Assembly: GCF_947507565.1 (NCBI RefSeq) | Contig: NC_089191.1 | Location: 1,054,001-1,118,000 of the forward strand | Origin: Oscarella lobularis | Lineage: Eukaryota > Porifera > Homoscleromorpha > Homosclerophorida > Oscarellidae | DNA: 64,000 nucleotides | Reading direction: 5' to 3' | In this document: one piece after another, positions 9,630 to 21,997 of the stretch | Position numbering within the stretch: position 1 is the first letter of the stretch | Layout: every line of letters starts with the position of its first letter | Translations under genes and position numbers: made by a program | The notes under the pieces: model-generated | Seen by the model: only the letters and a program-made list of their open reading frames with translations | Told to the model about the DNA's origin: nothing | Database searches by the model: none

Positions 9630-11404
9630 GACAACTGCACTGTTCGGCAAACAATAAAGACAAGCAAAAACACTTTATCTGCTAAACAAAAGTAGATTCA
9701 GTGTCGGATGCAGGATTTAAAAATGGGAAGGAGTCTGGGGCAAAGCCCCGAGAAAAAAATTTTTAGGAGCGTGTTTTTTGGCTAAATTTGCGCGATTCTA
9801 GGCTAATTTTTAATTGTCCATTGGTTACGCAGTTGGCATAAATTTTATGAAAGCCTTGTTTGTCTAAAATTCTTTTTCATTTTCAAAAAATCTTTTAATG
9901 TCTGAAAGGGGGGGGGGGGGGGGGGGGGGGGGGNNNNNNNNNNNNNNNNNNNNNNNNNNNNNNNNNNNNNNNNNNNNNNNNNNNNNNNNNNNNNNNNNNN
10001 NNNNNNNNNNNNNNNNNNNNNNNNNNNNNNNNNNNNNNNNNNNNNNNNNNNNNNNNNNNNNNNNNNNNNNNNNNNNNNNNNNNNNNNNNNNNNNNNNNNN
10101 NNNNNNNNNNNNNNNNNNNNNNNNNNNNNNNNNTTCTGGATCTGCCACTGTCATTTCTCAGAAACGCAAACAGATGAAATCAGTTTTTACTTTTTACTCT
10201 ATATATAAGTTACGATATCAAAGAAGAGTCCAAGAAAACACAATCATATCGCCTGCACTAGCCGCTCTCTTACTATTCATTGACTTTATTGAGCAGGGCC
10301 GCTTACAGAAACCAAAACTCTTTACGGTCAAATCCATACAACATAAAAGTGAAACTAAAACTGAATTCATTTTCAACCTTTTCGTTACACCGCCTATCTA
10401 CCACGTACGCAGCTTTGGCTATGTACCACTGGCACCTTTGTCATACATGCAACAGCTTTGCAAGGAGCACGTAGCAAAGCCGGCGGGTATTGCCATGCAA
10501 AACTGACCGAGAAACGCTTACGTACGTGTACCACAAGTATCATGCCTGCACCACATATACAGTACGTGTAGCACAGTTTAGGAGCGCGCGAGAGTTTGAC
10601 TTCTCAGCGCTGACACATCATGCTCTTACCTTCAAAAGTATGATCGCGGCCAAGTGTGCGTCACCGTTGCGAAGACAACAATGAGCTACGTTCAGTCAAC
10701 TCAGCCTAAAAAGGGCCGGTCGGTAGAGCAGTAGGCGGATCGAGGCTTACAAAATAAACTTTAGGTACAAAATCAAACAGTATGCGCAATTAGCTCGGTA
10801 TGAAAAGGAAAAGCTTACCTTTCAGTTCCCAGACTGTCAACGCGACGTAAACGTGCGCTCATGTTTGCTAAATGAGAAGCCCTTTTCACTAAATGAAAGC
10901 GCAACATCGTCCTTCGTGTATTTTAGTTATATATATAGAATAGGAACAACAGGCTCTTAAAAAGCATTCGCAAGAGCCCTGTAGAATGGCTAGAATGACC
11001 CAGAATCAGGCAGAACAGAATGTGGGATTTGTCGCGCAAGCGTGGGTCATCGTCATAGACACGACAGACGCCCCGTATGTCTGCTTTTCCCATGTACTAT
11101 TCGGGTCTGGACCGAAACGAAAGGTGAGAGACCGAGTACGAAACGAAAGAAACGAACGCTCTGTCGAATAGCCGCCCAACTACAAGCGAGAGCATGGCAT
11201 GGGCTGCTCCGCCTGGAAGGCAAGCCGTCGCTCGTTGCAAGATAACCAATCGCGATTTTCACTATACAGCATACTACCGAGCGAGGAGAACACTCTCGCC
11301 GCGTCTCCGTCCGCCGTGAGACAGCAAAAGCTGTCGAAACAAGTAAACAAAGGCCTCAGGCTTCGAATTCCCCGTATAAATTCCGCTCCCCGCAGCGAGA
11401 GCTC
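9630..11404. other. Gene-poor stretch containing an assembly gap
   Basis: Contains a poly-G run ending at 9933 directly followed by 200 undetermined bases (9934-10133). No reading frame outside the gap shows a domain. The last 250 bp (about 11160-11404) upstream of the Tubby gene are GC-rich and probably its promoter and 5' UTR. Confidence 0.6.
9908..10133. other. Homopolymer G tract and sequence gap
   Basis: Roughly 26 consecutive G followed by exactly 200 N. The round size suggests a fixed-size placeholder, so true distance and content are unknown. The G tract is probably where sequencing failed. Confidence 0.95.
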
Positions 11405-13390
11405 TTGGAGCAGAAGAAGCGCGAGAGACGCATGCAGACGGGTATGGTCGTCGCGAGCAGCGGCCGATCGGCATCGGCGCGACCTCCGTCGCGCGGCGGC
11501 GTCGTCGCCGGCGCGACGAAACGGCCCCGAAGTAGCGCGCGCGGTTCCATAGACATGGAAACTCAATTGAACAACGCAAAAACAACCGTAGCTGATTCTA
11601 GTAATGATAGTGGCATTTTTATCCGATTCCTCTGACCGCTCGTTCTTTAGCTCACGTCGATCCGTCGTTGACGTTCAGCAATCCGGTAACGGAAAAATCT
11701 CAGGCCGTACCGGTTTCCAAGGTAACGGTTTAATTCAATTAATTAATCAAATTAATTAATCAAATTAATTGATTGATTAATGACATGTTTTAAATTTCGT
11801 AGTCTCAAGATATCACGAAGAAGTTGGAGAGCCTGGGCATAGCGTCGAGCATCGATTTCAATGACGACGAGAAAGTGGAAGACGTCGTCGCTGGCGACGA
11901 TGACTTGCTCGTCGACTTGCCTTCCAAGTCGGCGTCGTCGCCTCAGCCGCCGGCGCTGGCGCCTCTAAGCGAACGCTCGCGCGTCAGAAAGGAGAGTCTC
12001 TCCGCCGAGCTTTCGTCGAAGGATAGCGGAAAGAAGGCCATCTCCTCTTCGGCTGCGGCGACTGTTGGCTTCAATTTGGACGATTTGGACGAGTTCGTTA
12101 CGAGGTATTTGATCTCGCGGAGTTGCGATCTGGTCTGTTTCGTAATTGGTTTCTTTTGGGCCAGGCCTGCGCCCCATGGGCAGACTGTTCAGTGTCGCTT
12201 GACGCGAGACACGCGCGGACTCGACAAGAAGAAGTTTCCGTGGTATTATCTTCATTTGGAAAGAGACGACGGGAAAAAGGTGATCATAAGAGGGGGGAGG
12301 GAAAGGGAATTATAGTTACGTGGCGGCAAGCTTACGACAGGCCAGCTTCCTTATTCTACCATTGTGGGTGTGGTCTTGGCTATGTACAGTACTGCTAATG
12401 CATCTATAAGAGTCTTTAGAAATAGGTTCTTTGCTGATAAGCAACGTCGTTTCTAACGTTCGTGCCTTTATCCATTTGGTAGATCTTTCTGTTGGCCGCT
12501 CGTCGTCGTAAGAAAAGCAAGACGTCAAATTACATTATTTCCACCGATCCCACCGATTTGGCGCGCGACGGGGAAAGTTTCAAGGGAAAACTAAGGTGAA
12601 TTGTCCTCGTTCGTTTGCCATTTTCACACAACGAAGCCTCGACCGACATAGATCCAACTTCATGGGAACTCAGTTTACCATCTACGACTCGGGAGTGAAT
12701 CCGTTGAAAGGCGAAGCCCTTCCAGACGGATCGAACGTTCGCGAAGAACTGGCCGCCGTCACTTACGTACGTCCTCCACGCCCCCGAGGTGTAAAAACGC
12801 GAAAACGGACTCTTCTCTTTAGGAGACAAACGTTTTTGGAATAAAGGGACCGCGAAAAATGTGCGTGATAATACCGGCTATGGGGATCGATCGAAATCGG
12901 TTGAGCGTTCGGCCGAAGAAAGTGGGTCCCTGTGTTCACCGGCCTCGATTTATATAACCTTTATTTTTTAGGCTGAGGAAACCTTGCTGGAGCGTTGGAA
13001 GCGCAACGACATGCAGAACTTGCTCTGTTTGCATAACAAGGCTCCCCAGTGGAATGAAGGTGGCGATTCTTCTTTTTTTTTCTATGTGACGTTAAACGTT
13101 TTTATGTTGTTTTAGATACGCAATCGTACGTTCTTAATTTTCACGGGCGCGTTACGAAAGCGTCGGTGAAGAATTTTCAAATTATTCACGCGGAAGACCG
13201 TAAGAATTGCGCTATGTATTGACTATGTTCCCTGAGCCAATAGTCATTCTTTTCAGCTGATTACATTGTCATGCAGTTTGGTCGCGTTTCTGAAGACGTA
13301 TTTACTATGGATTTCAACTATCCCGTCAGCGCTGTTCAAGCGTTTGCGATAACTCTGAGCAGTTTTGATAGCAAACTGGCTTGCGAATGA
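11405..13390 (+). CDS. TUB: Tubby-like protein (TUB/TULP)
   Basis: Ten exons that I could splice in phase: 11405-11600, 11651-11721, 11803-12104, 12165-12279, 12483-12595, 12652-12766, 12823-12921, 12972-13059, 13116-13199, 13257-13390. The C-terminal Tubby domain is almost complete: [119 protein letters not shown], ending in the family's [10 protein letters not shown]. Tubby proteins bind PI(4,5)P2 through this domain and act in ciliary GPCR trafficking. The N-terminus is basic then acidic and low complexity; the ATG at 11405 or 11435 could be used. The first intron is exactly 50 nt. Confidence 0.95.
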
Positions 13391-13736
13391 GAGTTTGAGT
13401 GTGGGGTTGTGTATGCAGGTAAATAATCACTGGGTGTACTTTGATAGGCAGTCGTCCGCATCTGACCATCTGTCTGAGTTTTGTTCTGACAGTGCGGTTA
13501 AATGCTACAAAAAAAAACGGTACAGTACCTCAAAATTTCACTCAAATAATTAAGTTAATGAAATATGCTTACGCTTAATTAATGGATAGTTACGGGACTC
13601 CATGATGACTCGTCCCGGAAGTGACTCCCTTTGTTAGCCGTTGTCGGTCTTCTGCGTGCAAGACGCTTGATTTCCGTGGAGAAAGGAGACTTCAGAGTTA
13701 CTTTCAGGCCGTGGCGTATCGCTTGGTTTGCAGAAA
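13391..13736. other. Intergenic, presumed promoter of the P450 gene
   Basis: About 350 bp, no gene. It contains the Tubby 3' flank and the upstream region of the P450; no motif is decisive. Confidence 0.5.
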
Positions 13737-15920
13737 ATGGCACTTCTCTTAGCAGCAGCCGTTCTTCTACTCATGACCATTGTTCTACTCTTCGCAATAC
13801 AATGGTGGAAAGAGAAGCGAGAGCATCGACGCATTGTGAGCCTATTTCCAGGTCCAGAAGCCTCTCTCCTTCTGGGGAATCTCGACAAGGTACTGTACAA
13901 ACATAGGCAAAAAGGGGGGAAGAAGGAGGGGCTGCATGTTTTGCTTAGATGACTCCAACGGAAAAATCTCTGTCATTCAACGAAAGTTTGCTCCTCCGCT
14001 TTCCCAAACTATTTCGCCTTTGGGCTGGTCCACTTTTTGGTGTGATCATCGCGACGCATCACGACGTCATAAAACGCGTCCTCCTAAATTCCAGTGAGAT
14101 GATCACATAAGACACAATCAATCACTTTCAAGTCTTTCCTTAATTAATTCCCAGCTCCAAAATCGGAAGAGTTCTATAGACTTCTTCGTCCTTGGCTAGG
14201 CAAGTTCAAAACCCGATTTTCTAGCCAATGTTATTGAACCAATTATAGGCGACGGCCTTCTTATAAGCAAAGGGAAAAAGTGGCTTCGAAACAGACGCCT
14301 TTTAACGCCTGGCTTTCATTTTGAAATACTCCGCTCGTACATTGACATTTACAACGAAGCAACGAACATACTTCTGGTAAATCTTTACTTAGGGTCTCTG
14401 CTTTTTTTTCTGTAGTCCAATTATATATAGACCAAGTGGAAATATTTGGCTAAAAATGAAAAAGCTGTCGACGTCTTTGATTCCTCTTGCTATTTGGCAT
14501 TAGACGTAGTACTTCGTTGTGCCTGCAGTTATGAAAGCAACTGTCAGACTCAAAGGCGAGATGTTCTCCTCCAGGCTATTGTTTCGAATTTTTGATAATA
14601 TTTTATTTAGTGAAAGCGCTTACGTTCGTTCCATTGTCAGTCTCAATGAGATTCCCGTTGCCCGAGTTCTGTAAGATGTCTCCTCGTCCAATGAGTGTAG
14701 CAGCAATGTTTATTGTCTAGCTTTCCTCCTTATCGTTCTGATTTCATCTTTTATTTTACTCCAATGGGTTGGAGAGCAAGAAAAGCGGTCAGGACGGCTC
14801 ATCAGCATTCAGAGGCTATTATACGTAATCGCAAAATGCAACTGATCTCACAGAACGTTGGTCAAGTACGCACTCTGTGTCGAACATAGAGATGTATTTT
14901 CTTTTTAGCTTGAAAATCAGAGGGGAAAACGTTCAGATTTTCTCGACATACTTCTCCTAGCTAAAGACGATGAAGGAAGAGGCTTGACAGACACGGAAAT
15001 TCGCGACGAAGTCGACACGTTTATTTTTGAAGGCCACGATACAACATCATCAGGTATGGAAGAATAGTTAGACCGTGGACTCTGTACAGTATTTGATCAA
15101 TAAATGCCAGGACTGGCTTTTACTCTGATAAATTTGGCTCGGTTTCCCGACTTTCAACAGAAGTGCTATGAGGAAATCAAGTCAGTTTTGTCCAACCGTA
15201 AAAATGTGACATGGTAAGCGCGGAGAAAATGTTTAGTTACTTTTTTGAGGGTAATTTTGCTGAAGGGATGACCTTGGAAAATTTACGTACCTTTCAATGT
15301 TTATCAAGGAATCCCTTCGACTCTATCCACCCGTTCCTTTTATTTACCGGACGGTTGAAGAACCTTTTGAAGTGGACGGTTTTTCTTTCTCCAAAGGTTT
15401 CTTACACCCTTTTTCATCTATTAGTTGATATTGTATATATAGGCTGTGAGATTGTTCTGGCGATTACTTTGGCCCATCGGAATCCTCATATATGGGAAAA
15501 CCCGGACGTGAGAACCATCAGGAGTCACGTTTGCAATGTCAAATTTCTCTAAATCCTAGAAATTTGATCCTCTGAGATTTTCCGCAGAAGCGGCAAAGAA
15601 TCGAGATCCTTTTGCGTATTTACCATTTTCCGGCGGTGCAAGGTGAGCAGAACAAGTGCACGTGGTTATTAGCTAGACTGTATATTGATTCAGAAACTGT
15701 ATTGGTCAAAACTTTGCCTTGCATGAAATGAAAACTGCTTTGGCACTCACACTTTCAAGGTACGTCAAGCCCTTTACGTCATGATATAAAATTAATATGC
15801 GCTAGGTTTGAACTTCTTCCCGATTCCTCTTGTGAGCTGAAACGAGCTCCCTACCTCATTCTCAAAACAGAAAACGGCGGAAGAGTCTACCTTCGAGATA
15901 GGGGCTCAAGAGACAGTTAA
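13737..15920 (+). CDS. Cytochrome P450, CYP4-like
   Basis: Multi-exon gene starting with an N-terminal membrane anchor ([18 protein letters not shown]) followed by the proline-rich FPGPEAS hinge. In order it shows [20 protein letters not shown] and PGFHF (CYP4 helix C region), the I-helix [10 protein letters not shown], the K-helix [10 protein letters not shown] (ExxR), and the heme loop [14 protein letters not shown] with the axial cysteine. Motifs and length are those of CYP4-family fatty-acid omega-hydroxylases in the ER; the substrate is not known. Introns are mostly about 50 nt. Two have GC donors: 14200-14248 and 14556-14610. The stop is TAA at 15918-15920. Exon edges between 15100 and 15800 are less certain than the rest. 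Confidence 0.92.
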
Positions 15921-16239
15921 TTAATTAATTATTTAAAGAGACTGTTGAATGCACGCCAGTTGTCGGACTCGGTGGACAATTTGTGTAGTTAGATGAAAAT
16001 GTGTGACGTTGACTTGACACAACAAATAATCGTTGTTTTAGGGATATGTAACACAATTTTTAGAGAGACGACTAAAAATAGCAAACGCAAGCGGACATCA
16101 CCGACGAAAAGAATGTTGAAGAAATGAAGCCTAGTTTGAGCACTGATAATTAAGACGGAAATGCGACTTTTTTGGAAGTGACGTCACGACATAGAGCACG
16201 CTACTGCACTTTCCTTTCTCCCAAAAACTCGGCGAAACG

Positions 16240-17016
16240 ATGGCGTTCTCTCGTCCTCCTCTATCGAAAGTAGGCGCAAAGTTTCTATAGTCGTTTCGGT
16301 ATCGCGTTTGAGCCGCGCAATCCACCAGCTCGTCTTCAAAAAGTACGACTTAGACGAAAGCGGCTTCATCGATACAAAAGAACTCAAAAAGGCAGGCCGA
16401 ATCGATCGATATGACGCAGCGTATCCGAATATCTGCTCAGATGGTCTACGATCTCGGCCACAAAATGACGCAAACCGAACTCGTAGCGGCAACACAAATT
16501 CTCGATAAGAACAATGACGGTCGCATCTCCTACAAGGAGTTTTCGGTAAGAAAGAAAGAAAGAAAACAAGGGGAAAAAATTAATTAGGAGGCGTGGCCAA
16601 GACTAATAGTTAGACCAGGCCAATTAAAATTTAGCTATATAATTAAGTTCTCCGTGACTTGCACAGGATTGGTGGAACTCCGGTTCTGATCGCTTTTCTT
16701 CGTTGGAATTAACCGAAGAGGCCGAGCAGCGGCTCACCGCAGCCATAGATTTTTTCAAAGTACGTTTAGTTCCGTTTTTAGTTTACCCTCAGACATCTGC
16801 ACTACATACACCATATAGTTTTATGACAAAGATCACTCGGGCGATATCGATCGCAAAGAATTTCGCGCCGTTTACGATAGTCTCAAGAAGGCCGGTCACA
16901 GTCTGGGGTCGTTTGACGACGCTCTCGCGTCTCTCGATACCAGCGGAGATGGTCTCGTTTCTCTGAATGAATACGTAAATTGGCTGATGAGAACGAAGGC
17001 TCTTAAACTCGTATGA
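16240..17016 (+). CDS. Four-EF-hand calcium-binding protein (calmodulin-like)
   Basis: Five short exons give about 155 residues. The four calcium loops are DLDESGFIDTKE, DKNNDGRISYKE, DKDHSGDIDRKE and DTSGDGLVSLNE. All keep acidic ligands at positions 1, 3 and 12, so all four should bind calcium. Introns: 16270-16328, 16392-16440 (GC donor, 49 nt), an intron ending at 16666, and 16760-16818. The first exon, MAFSRPPLSK, is short and its splice is the weakest part of the model. The spacing (two pairs of EF-hands joined by a longer linker) fits calmodulin/calbindin-like sensors rather than calmodulin itself, from which it is clearly divergent. Confidence 0.88.
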
Positions 17017-17540
17017 GATAAAGAGGTCCGGTCTCTGTTTCCTAGACAACTGCTCCGCCCACGCGCTTTTCGTTCATTTGCATGCATTCTTTTTTATTTC
17101 ATGTCGGCACTACTTTTACCTATAACTTGATTAGGCTCCTATAAGAAGTGCCTTGTATTCAGTTTCTGCATGTTTGAATTGAGTCATTTCTGTTCATACG
17201 GTTTGCCTGCGTAATCATTTACTTATATCTTACTCGTCCCGTTCAACGTCTTTTTCTGCACGTTTTGGTTGAGTCATTTCATGCCTCTTGCTTTTTTCCC
17301 CTATTGTTCTGGGATCAATAATTAGAAGGATGATGATGATGATGATGCCACGCCCAAGTAGAATCAAACTGCACATGATGGCAAAGCTAAAATTTATAAT
17401 TGTGAAAAAGTTTTTGACTTTTTTTGCTGGTTAGAAGGAATGGCTGGCGCCTAATTAGAGCCAGCATTAACATTATTTATATACTTTTATTACTTGTACA
17501 GTCGAAGAGCGCGTTAAACATACATCTACAAATAGTTCTA
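17017..17540. other. Intergenic with GAT microsatellite
   Basis: No gene. It holds a (GAT)6 microsatellite at about 17329-17347 and an imperfect duplicated phrase around GAGTCATTTC (near 17179 and 17271), each followed within 40 bases by TTTGCCTGC-like or GCCTCTTGC-like sequence. Confidence 0.6.
17329..17347. repeat. GAT trinucleotide microsatellite
   Basis: Six perfect GAT units in intergenic sequence downstream of the EF-hand gene. Confidence 0.9.
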
Positions 17541-18029
17541 TCAGTTTTTCGGTAAAGATAGAAATTTCGTTTGTCGCCCTTGCGCAATCAATGTCCCGGA
17601 TTCGTTCACGACGTCAGCTGTTGCGAATCCCAGCGTTTTCCCCACTTTGAGGCAATGGGCATTGATAAGAAGTCTTTCTCCCGGTCGAGCAGCCTTCGTG
17701 AACCTGCATGCGAAAAAAAGCTCGCGAGTTGAGAAGCGCGCGCTAAACGATTTCACGAACGTGATATTGAGGTCCGTGGAGACTCCTGGCGAGCCAGAAC
17801 CGGTTGTCATAATAGCGAGAGTCGTTGCTACGTCAACGACGGTTGCAGTAAATCCGCCGTGCAAACCGCCGGCTCGGTTTACGTGCGATTCATCGACTTG
17901 GAGCTCGAACGAGCACTTGCCTTCGCTCACAGACACGACGGACATTTTTCGAGCAACTCGATCAAAGCCCGAGCCTTCCGTGAATGCGGATAGCAGTTGG
18001 CGTAACGACTGGAGTGTGTAGCGAGCCAT
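17541..18029 (-). CDS. ACOT13: Acyl-CoA thioesterase 13 (THEM2), hotdog fold
   Basis: Hydrolyses long-chain acyl-CoA to fatty acid and CoA; a mitochondrial/cytosolic family. The frame shows the hotdog signature NRAGGLHGGFTATVVDVATT with the catalytic Asn, HGG and Asp, and later GVSTDLNITF and GKTLGFATADVVN plus LIAQGRQTK near the C-terminus. The whole region is open, but 19 residues after NITF do not fit the family. They correspond to a 57-nt intron at 17704-17760 (GTTCGT donor, GCATGCAG acceptor) whose removal gives the family sequence NITF-TKAARPGE. Because 57 is a multiple of 3 and has no stop, retention would insert 19 residues in frame. Spliced length is about 143 residues, as in human ACOT13. 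It starts 55 bp from ATAD2, in divergent orientation. Confidence 0.92.
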   Translation of the reverse strand: MARYTLQSLRQLLSAFTEGSGFDRVARKMSVVSVSEGKCSFELQVDESHVNRAGGLHGGFTATVVDVATTLAIMTTGSGSPGVSTDLNITFVKSFSARFSTRELFFACRFTKAARPGERLLINAHCLKVGKTLGFATADVVNESGTLIAQGRQTKFLSLPKN

Positions 18030-18084
18030 TCGACGTCGTCACAGTAGGCCCCGTATATTAGCGCGCTTGCGACCGAGAGAATCC
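18030..18084. promoter_or_regulatory. Bidirectional promoter between ACOT13 and ATAD2
   Basis: Only 55 bp separate the two divergent start codons, so the core promoter region must be shared or overlap coding leaders. No TATA box is evident, which is usual for housekeeping bidirectional promoters. Inference from layout. Confidence 0.6.
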
Positions 18085-21000
18085 ATGACATCGAGTGGCA
18101 GGAAAACGCGCCGCTCGGCGCCTGTAGAGAAAAGCACGTCGCCAGGACGTCGCATCACACGATCGCTTACCTCAGAAATGGGAATCAGAGTAAGAAACGA
18201 CAAACGCGCGAGAAAAAATCGAGTTTTTCGCGCTTTCTAGGATCCCATTGAAGCTTTGGGTCTAATCGACGGCGAACCGAAACGAAAATGGCTCGATTTC
18301 ACTCGGCGTCGTTCGCTCGCAGCGAATCGGAACGCCGCCGCCGTCGCCGAAGTCGATTCGGATCCTTTGGAAGAAGTCGATTCTCCGCGCGTGCGCCGAA
18401 AAGGTTTTCGCGAAACCGTGAATATTTAATTGATTAATTTTAATGAAATGATTCGATTATGAAGAAATTCGTAGAAGTCGACGCGCCAAACGTATTAAAT
18501 ATCACACTTTGAATGTCGCTCTTATTGGAGATGCAATTCACAGGGGACAGGTTAGACACCTTAATTTATTTAATTTATTTATTTATTTATTTATTTTTTA
18601 AGGAGAATTTTTGGAGTCGAGTCCCGCACGTGCGGGGAAGTCATTCTAAAAAGGCTTCGCTCTCTACTAGAGCAAAGGATACGATTTCAAAGAAAGTCGA
18701 AGAAGAGAAAGAAGTCGGGGAGGAAGAAGAGAACGAGGAGGAGGAGGACGACGAAGAAGGCGAGAAAGAATACGAAGCAACAAGCAGCAGCGAATCAGTA
18801 ATCAATAAATATAAATTAACAAAAAATAAAATATTTTTCCTTGTCTCTAGTCTGCATCCGAAGAAGAAAGTCGCACGTACAATCTCCGCGAAAATCGTCC
18901 AGCGATCCAACGCTACGAAAACGAATTCGGCAGTCGCCCGAACAACTCCGCCTCGACAACGATAATCAACTCCCCCGCATGGCGTCAGAATCGACGTCAT
19001 CATCGCGCGCGCGTTCTCCAAAACGATTCGACGACGAGTTCTTCGTCCGAAAGCGATTCGGAAGCGAAATTCAGTCGACGTAAAAAGAAGAGTCTCGCTC
19101 GCGCGCGACGTCACGTTCTCCCAATGAATCTAACGCGCGCCGACGTGACGAAAAAATCGTTGCTAAGGGAACGCGTTCGCGTCGGATCGAGTCTCGCCGA
19201 CATCGATCCCATGGCGATCGATGCGACGTGCACGTTCGAGAGCGTCGGCGGTCTCGCGCGTCACGTGGAGTCGTTGAAGGAGATGCTCTTCTTTCCGCTT
19301 CTCTATCCGGATTTGTACGGGAAGTTGGGCGTGACGGCGCCGCGCGGCGTCCTCTTTCACGGGCCGCCGGGCACGGGGAAGACGTTGGTCGCGCGCGCGC
19401 TGGCGAACGAGTGCAGCAAGGGCGAGCGGAAGGTGTCGTTCTTTATGAGAAAGGGAGCCGACTGCTTGAGCAAGTGGTTCGGCGAATCGGAAAGACAACT
19501 GAGGCTCCTATTTGATCAGGTTATTAATCAATTAAATAATTTAATTAATTTTAATTAATCTAATTACTTAATTGAATTACTTAATTGAATTATTTTATTT
19601 TATTTTAGGCTTACAAGTTACGACCTTCGATTATTTTCTTTGATGAAATCGACGGTCTCGCTCCCGTCAGATCGAGTCGGCAAGATCAAATTCACAATTC
19701 GATCGTCTCGACGCTTCTCGCTCTCATGGACGGCCTCGATTCGCGCGGCGACGTCATCGTCATAGGAGCGACGAATCGCATCGATTCGATCGATCCGGCA
19801 CTTCGACGGCCGGGACGATTCGATCGCGAACTCGTCTTCCCACTTCCGGCCGACAAGGTAAAGTCTTCAAACCCATCGCGCCTCCTTTTCTTCAAACAAA
19901 TCAATTATTATAGGCGCGCGAGCAAATCCTAAAAATCTGCACCAAATCGTGGGTCCCCCCTCTCAGCACTGACGTCCTCTCAGACCTCGTCGCTCAGACG
20001 TCGTCGTACACGGGCGCCGATCTGATGGCCCTCTGCTCCAAAGCGGCCATGTGCGCACTTCGACGCACGTATCCGCAAGTCTACGCAACGACCAATAAAT
20101 TGGCTATCGACGTCGATAAGGTTCGCGTCGGCGAAGAGGATCTGTGTCGCGCTTTAGCGTCCTTCACGCCGTCTTGCCGACGTAACAACGCGTCGCCAGG
20201 GAAACGGCTTGCACCGTTTCTTCGTCCCCTACTGGATTCCGAACTCGAAGACCTGTTCGACACGGCTCAGCGTCTACTTCCGGGATATCAGTCGCTTAGC
20301 AACGTCTTGACAACGACTTCTATTTGCGATTTGGATGCCAGCTCGGCGTCTACGGCTTCGAATCCTGCGATTCTAATCATAGGTGAAGTGACTCACTTGG
20401 GGCCTGGCCTCATTCAAATGCTCGAAGGGCTTGCCTGTTTTTCTCTCGACATCGATTCTGTTCTTGGTCGCACGGTGAGAAGCCCGGAGGAAGCTTGCGT
20501 AGAGGTAAAATTAATTAATTACATTAATTACAATTGACTGATTTGAGTTGTTGAAGATTATACGGGAAGCCGAGAAGCGCACTCCTTGTATTTTATACGT
20601 TCCCGACGTGACGTCATTGTGGGCGGCAGTGACGTCATCATTTCACCTAACCTTTCTGTCTCTGATGAGAAGAATGTCGACTTCGATTCTCACCGTCGTG
20701 ACGAGTTTGACGCCTTTCGACTCACTTCCGGAAGAGCTACGCAGCGTATTTCGGCGAGAAATGAAAACGGTTGTCAAGGTGATCACGTCTACGGGTGCCA
20801 GAAAAAGGCGTTCCTTCTTCGAAGATCTTTTCTTGACGTATCCGTTGAAGGAGCCCGCGCAACAGACAAAGGGTAAGTAAAAAATACTTTTATAGATTGA
20901 ATATAATAGATGAATATGTTCTAGTTCCTGCTCATCCTTCTATTCCAATCGTGGATACGAAACGTGAGCTGTCGGAAAAGGAGAAGCGTCGCTTGGAGAA

Positions 21001-21997
21001 GGAACGCGAATCGACGCTCCGAGAATTGCGCATCTTTTTGCGAGATCTCACAAATCGGCTTCTCGCCGATCGAAAGTTCACGCGCTTCGCAAAGCCCGTC
21101 GACAAAGAAGATGTACCAAAAAATATTTATTATGCGCTTTCATTAATTATCTACGTAGGCTCCCGATTATTTCGAAGTGATCCAAAACCCGATGAATCTG
21201 TCGATGATAATGAAAAAAGTCGACCAAGGCGGCTACGCGACTCCAAAACAGTGGCTCAACGATATCACGTTGATTCGAGATAATTGCTTTGAGTACAACC
21301 CGGAAGATGAAGTCGGATGCGCGCTGCGTCACAGAGCGGCCTCTATGCATGACATAGCGTACTCGTGGGTCTCCAGGGAACTGGATTCCGATTTTGAAGC
21401 TGTTAGTAAAACAAATTATTAATTATCTTAATTTTGAAATGTTTTTTTAGCTGTGCGAGGAGTTGGAAGAGGGGCAGAAAGAAAAGGAGACTACGGAAGA
21501 AGGTGGTAGGATATTTGTATACTAATTCAATGCAGATAAATATTCTAATTGAAAAAGATTGTGAGACATTGGCCGTGGTGCCTGGCACTGAGACGACTGA
21601 TTTCGACATGAGTGGATTCGAGTTACATGAAGACAATGATGCCGAAAGTAAAATCAGTAAATAGTCTTGCCAAAATTATGCAGAGATGTTCTATAGATCG
21701 TTCTTTGGTGGTCGATCATGATGCTCTTGAAAGATTACTTGCCCTAGTCGTTCTGACGACTTTCGATTGGAACGTCCGCGAACTGGAGCAAGCCTACAGT
21801 CAGCTCAATTCTTTGGTGATCAGACATAAGGATTGTTGGGACAAAACGAATCTAATCAAGGCAATTAATTATTAGGATTTAATAATCAGGTTAATTAACA
21901 GCTGAACATTCTAGGAGATGAGCGATTGCGTGCATGGGCTCGAAAGCGGCAGCGTCACAGCAACAACCACTTGACATTGAAATTCGTCGAGTGCTAG
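18085..21997 (+). CDS. ATAD2: ATAD2-type AAA+ ATPase with bromodomain
   Basis: Nuclear chromatin factor. It starts with a basic N-terminus ([16 protein letters not shown]), then an acidic Glu-rich stretch (18710-18790). The first AAA domain has Walker A GPPGTGKT, Walker B IIFFDEID and the arginine region RRPGRFDRE. The second AAA-like domain lacks a clear Walker A, as in the family. A bromodomain follows, with [23 protein letters not shown] and an Asn in RDNCFEYNP that contacts acetyl-lysine. The C-terminal helical region ends after a 41-nt GC-AG intron (21861-21901) with stop TAG at 21995-21997. Introns are short and AT-rich (TTAATTAA). All exons examined are in phase. Confidence 0.95.

Noticed and set aside
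9898-10506. Frame of about 200 residues running through the assembly gap
   Set aside because: Most of it is undetermined bases flanked by poly-G; the readable part has no domain.
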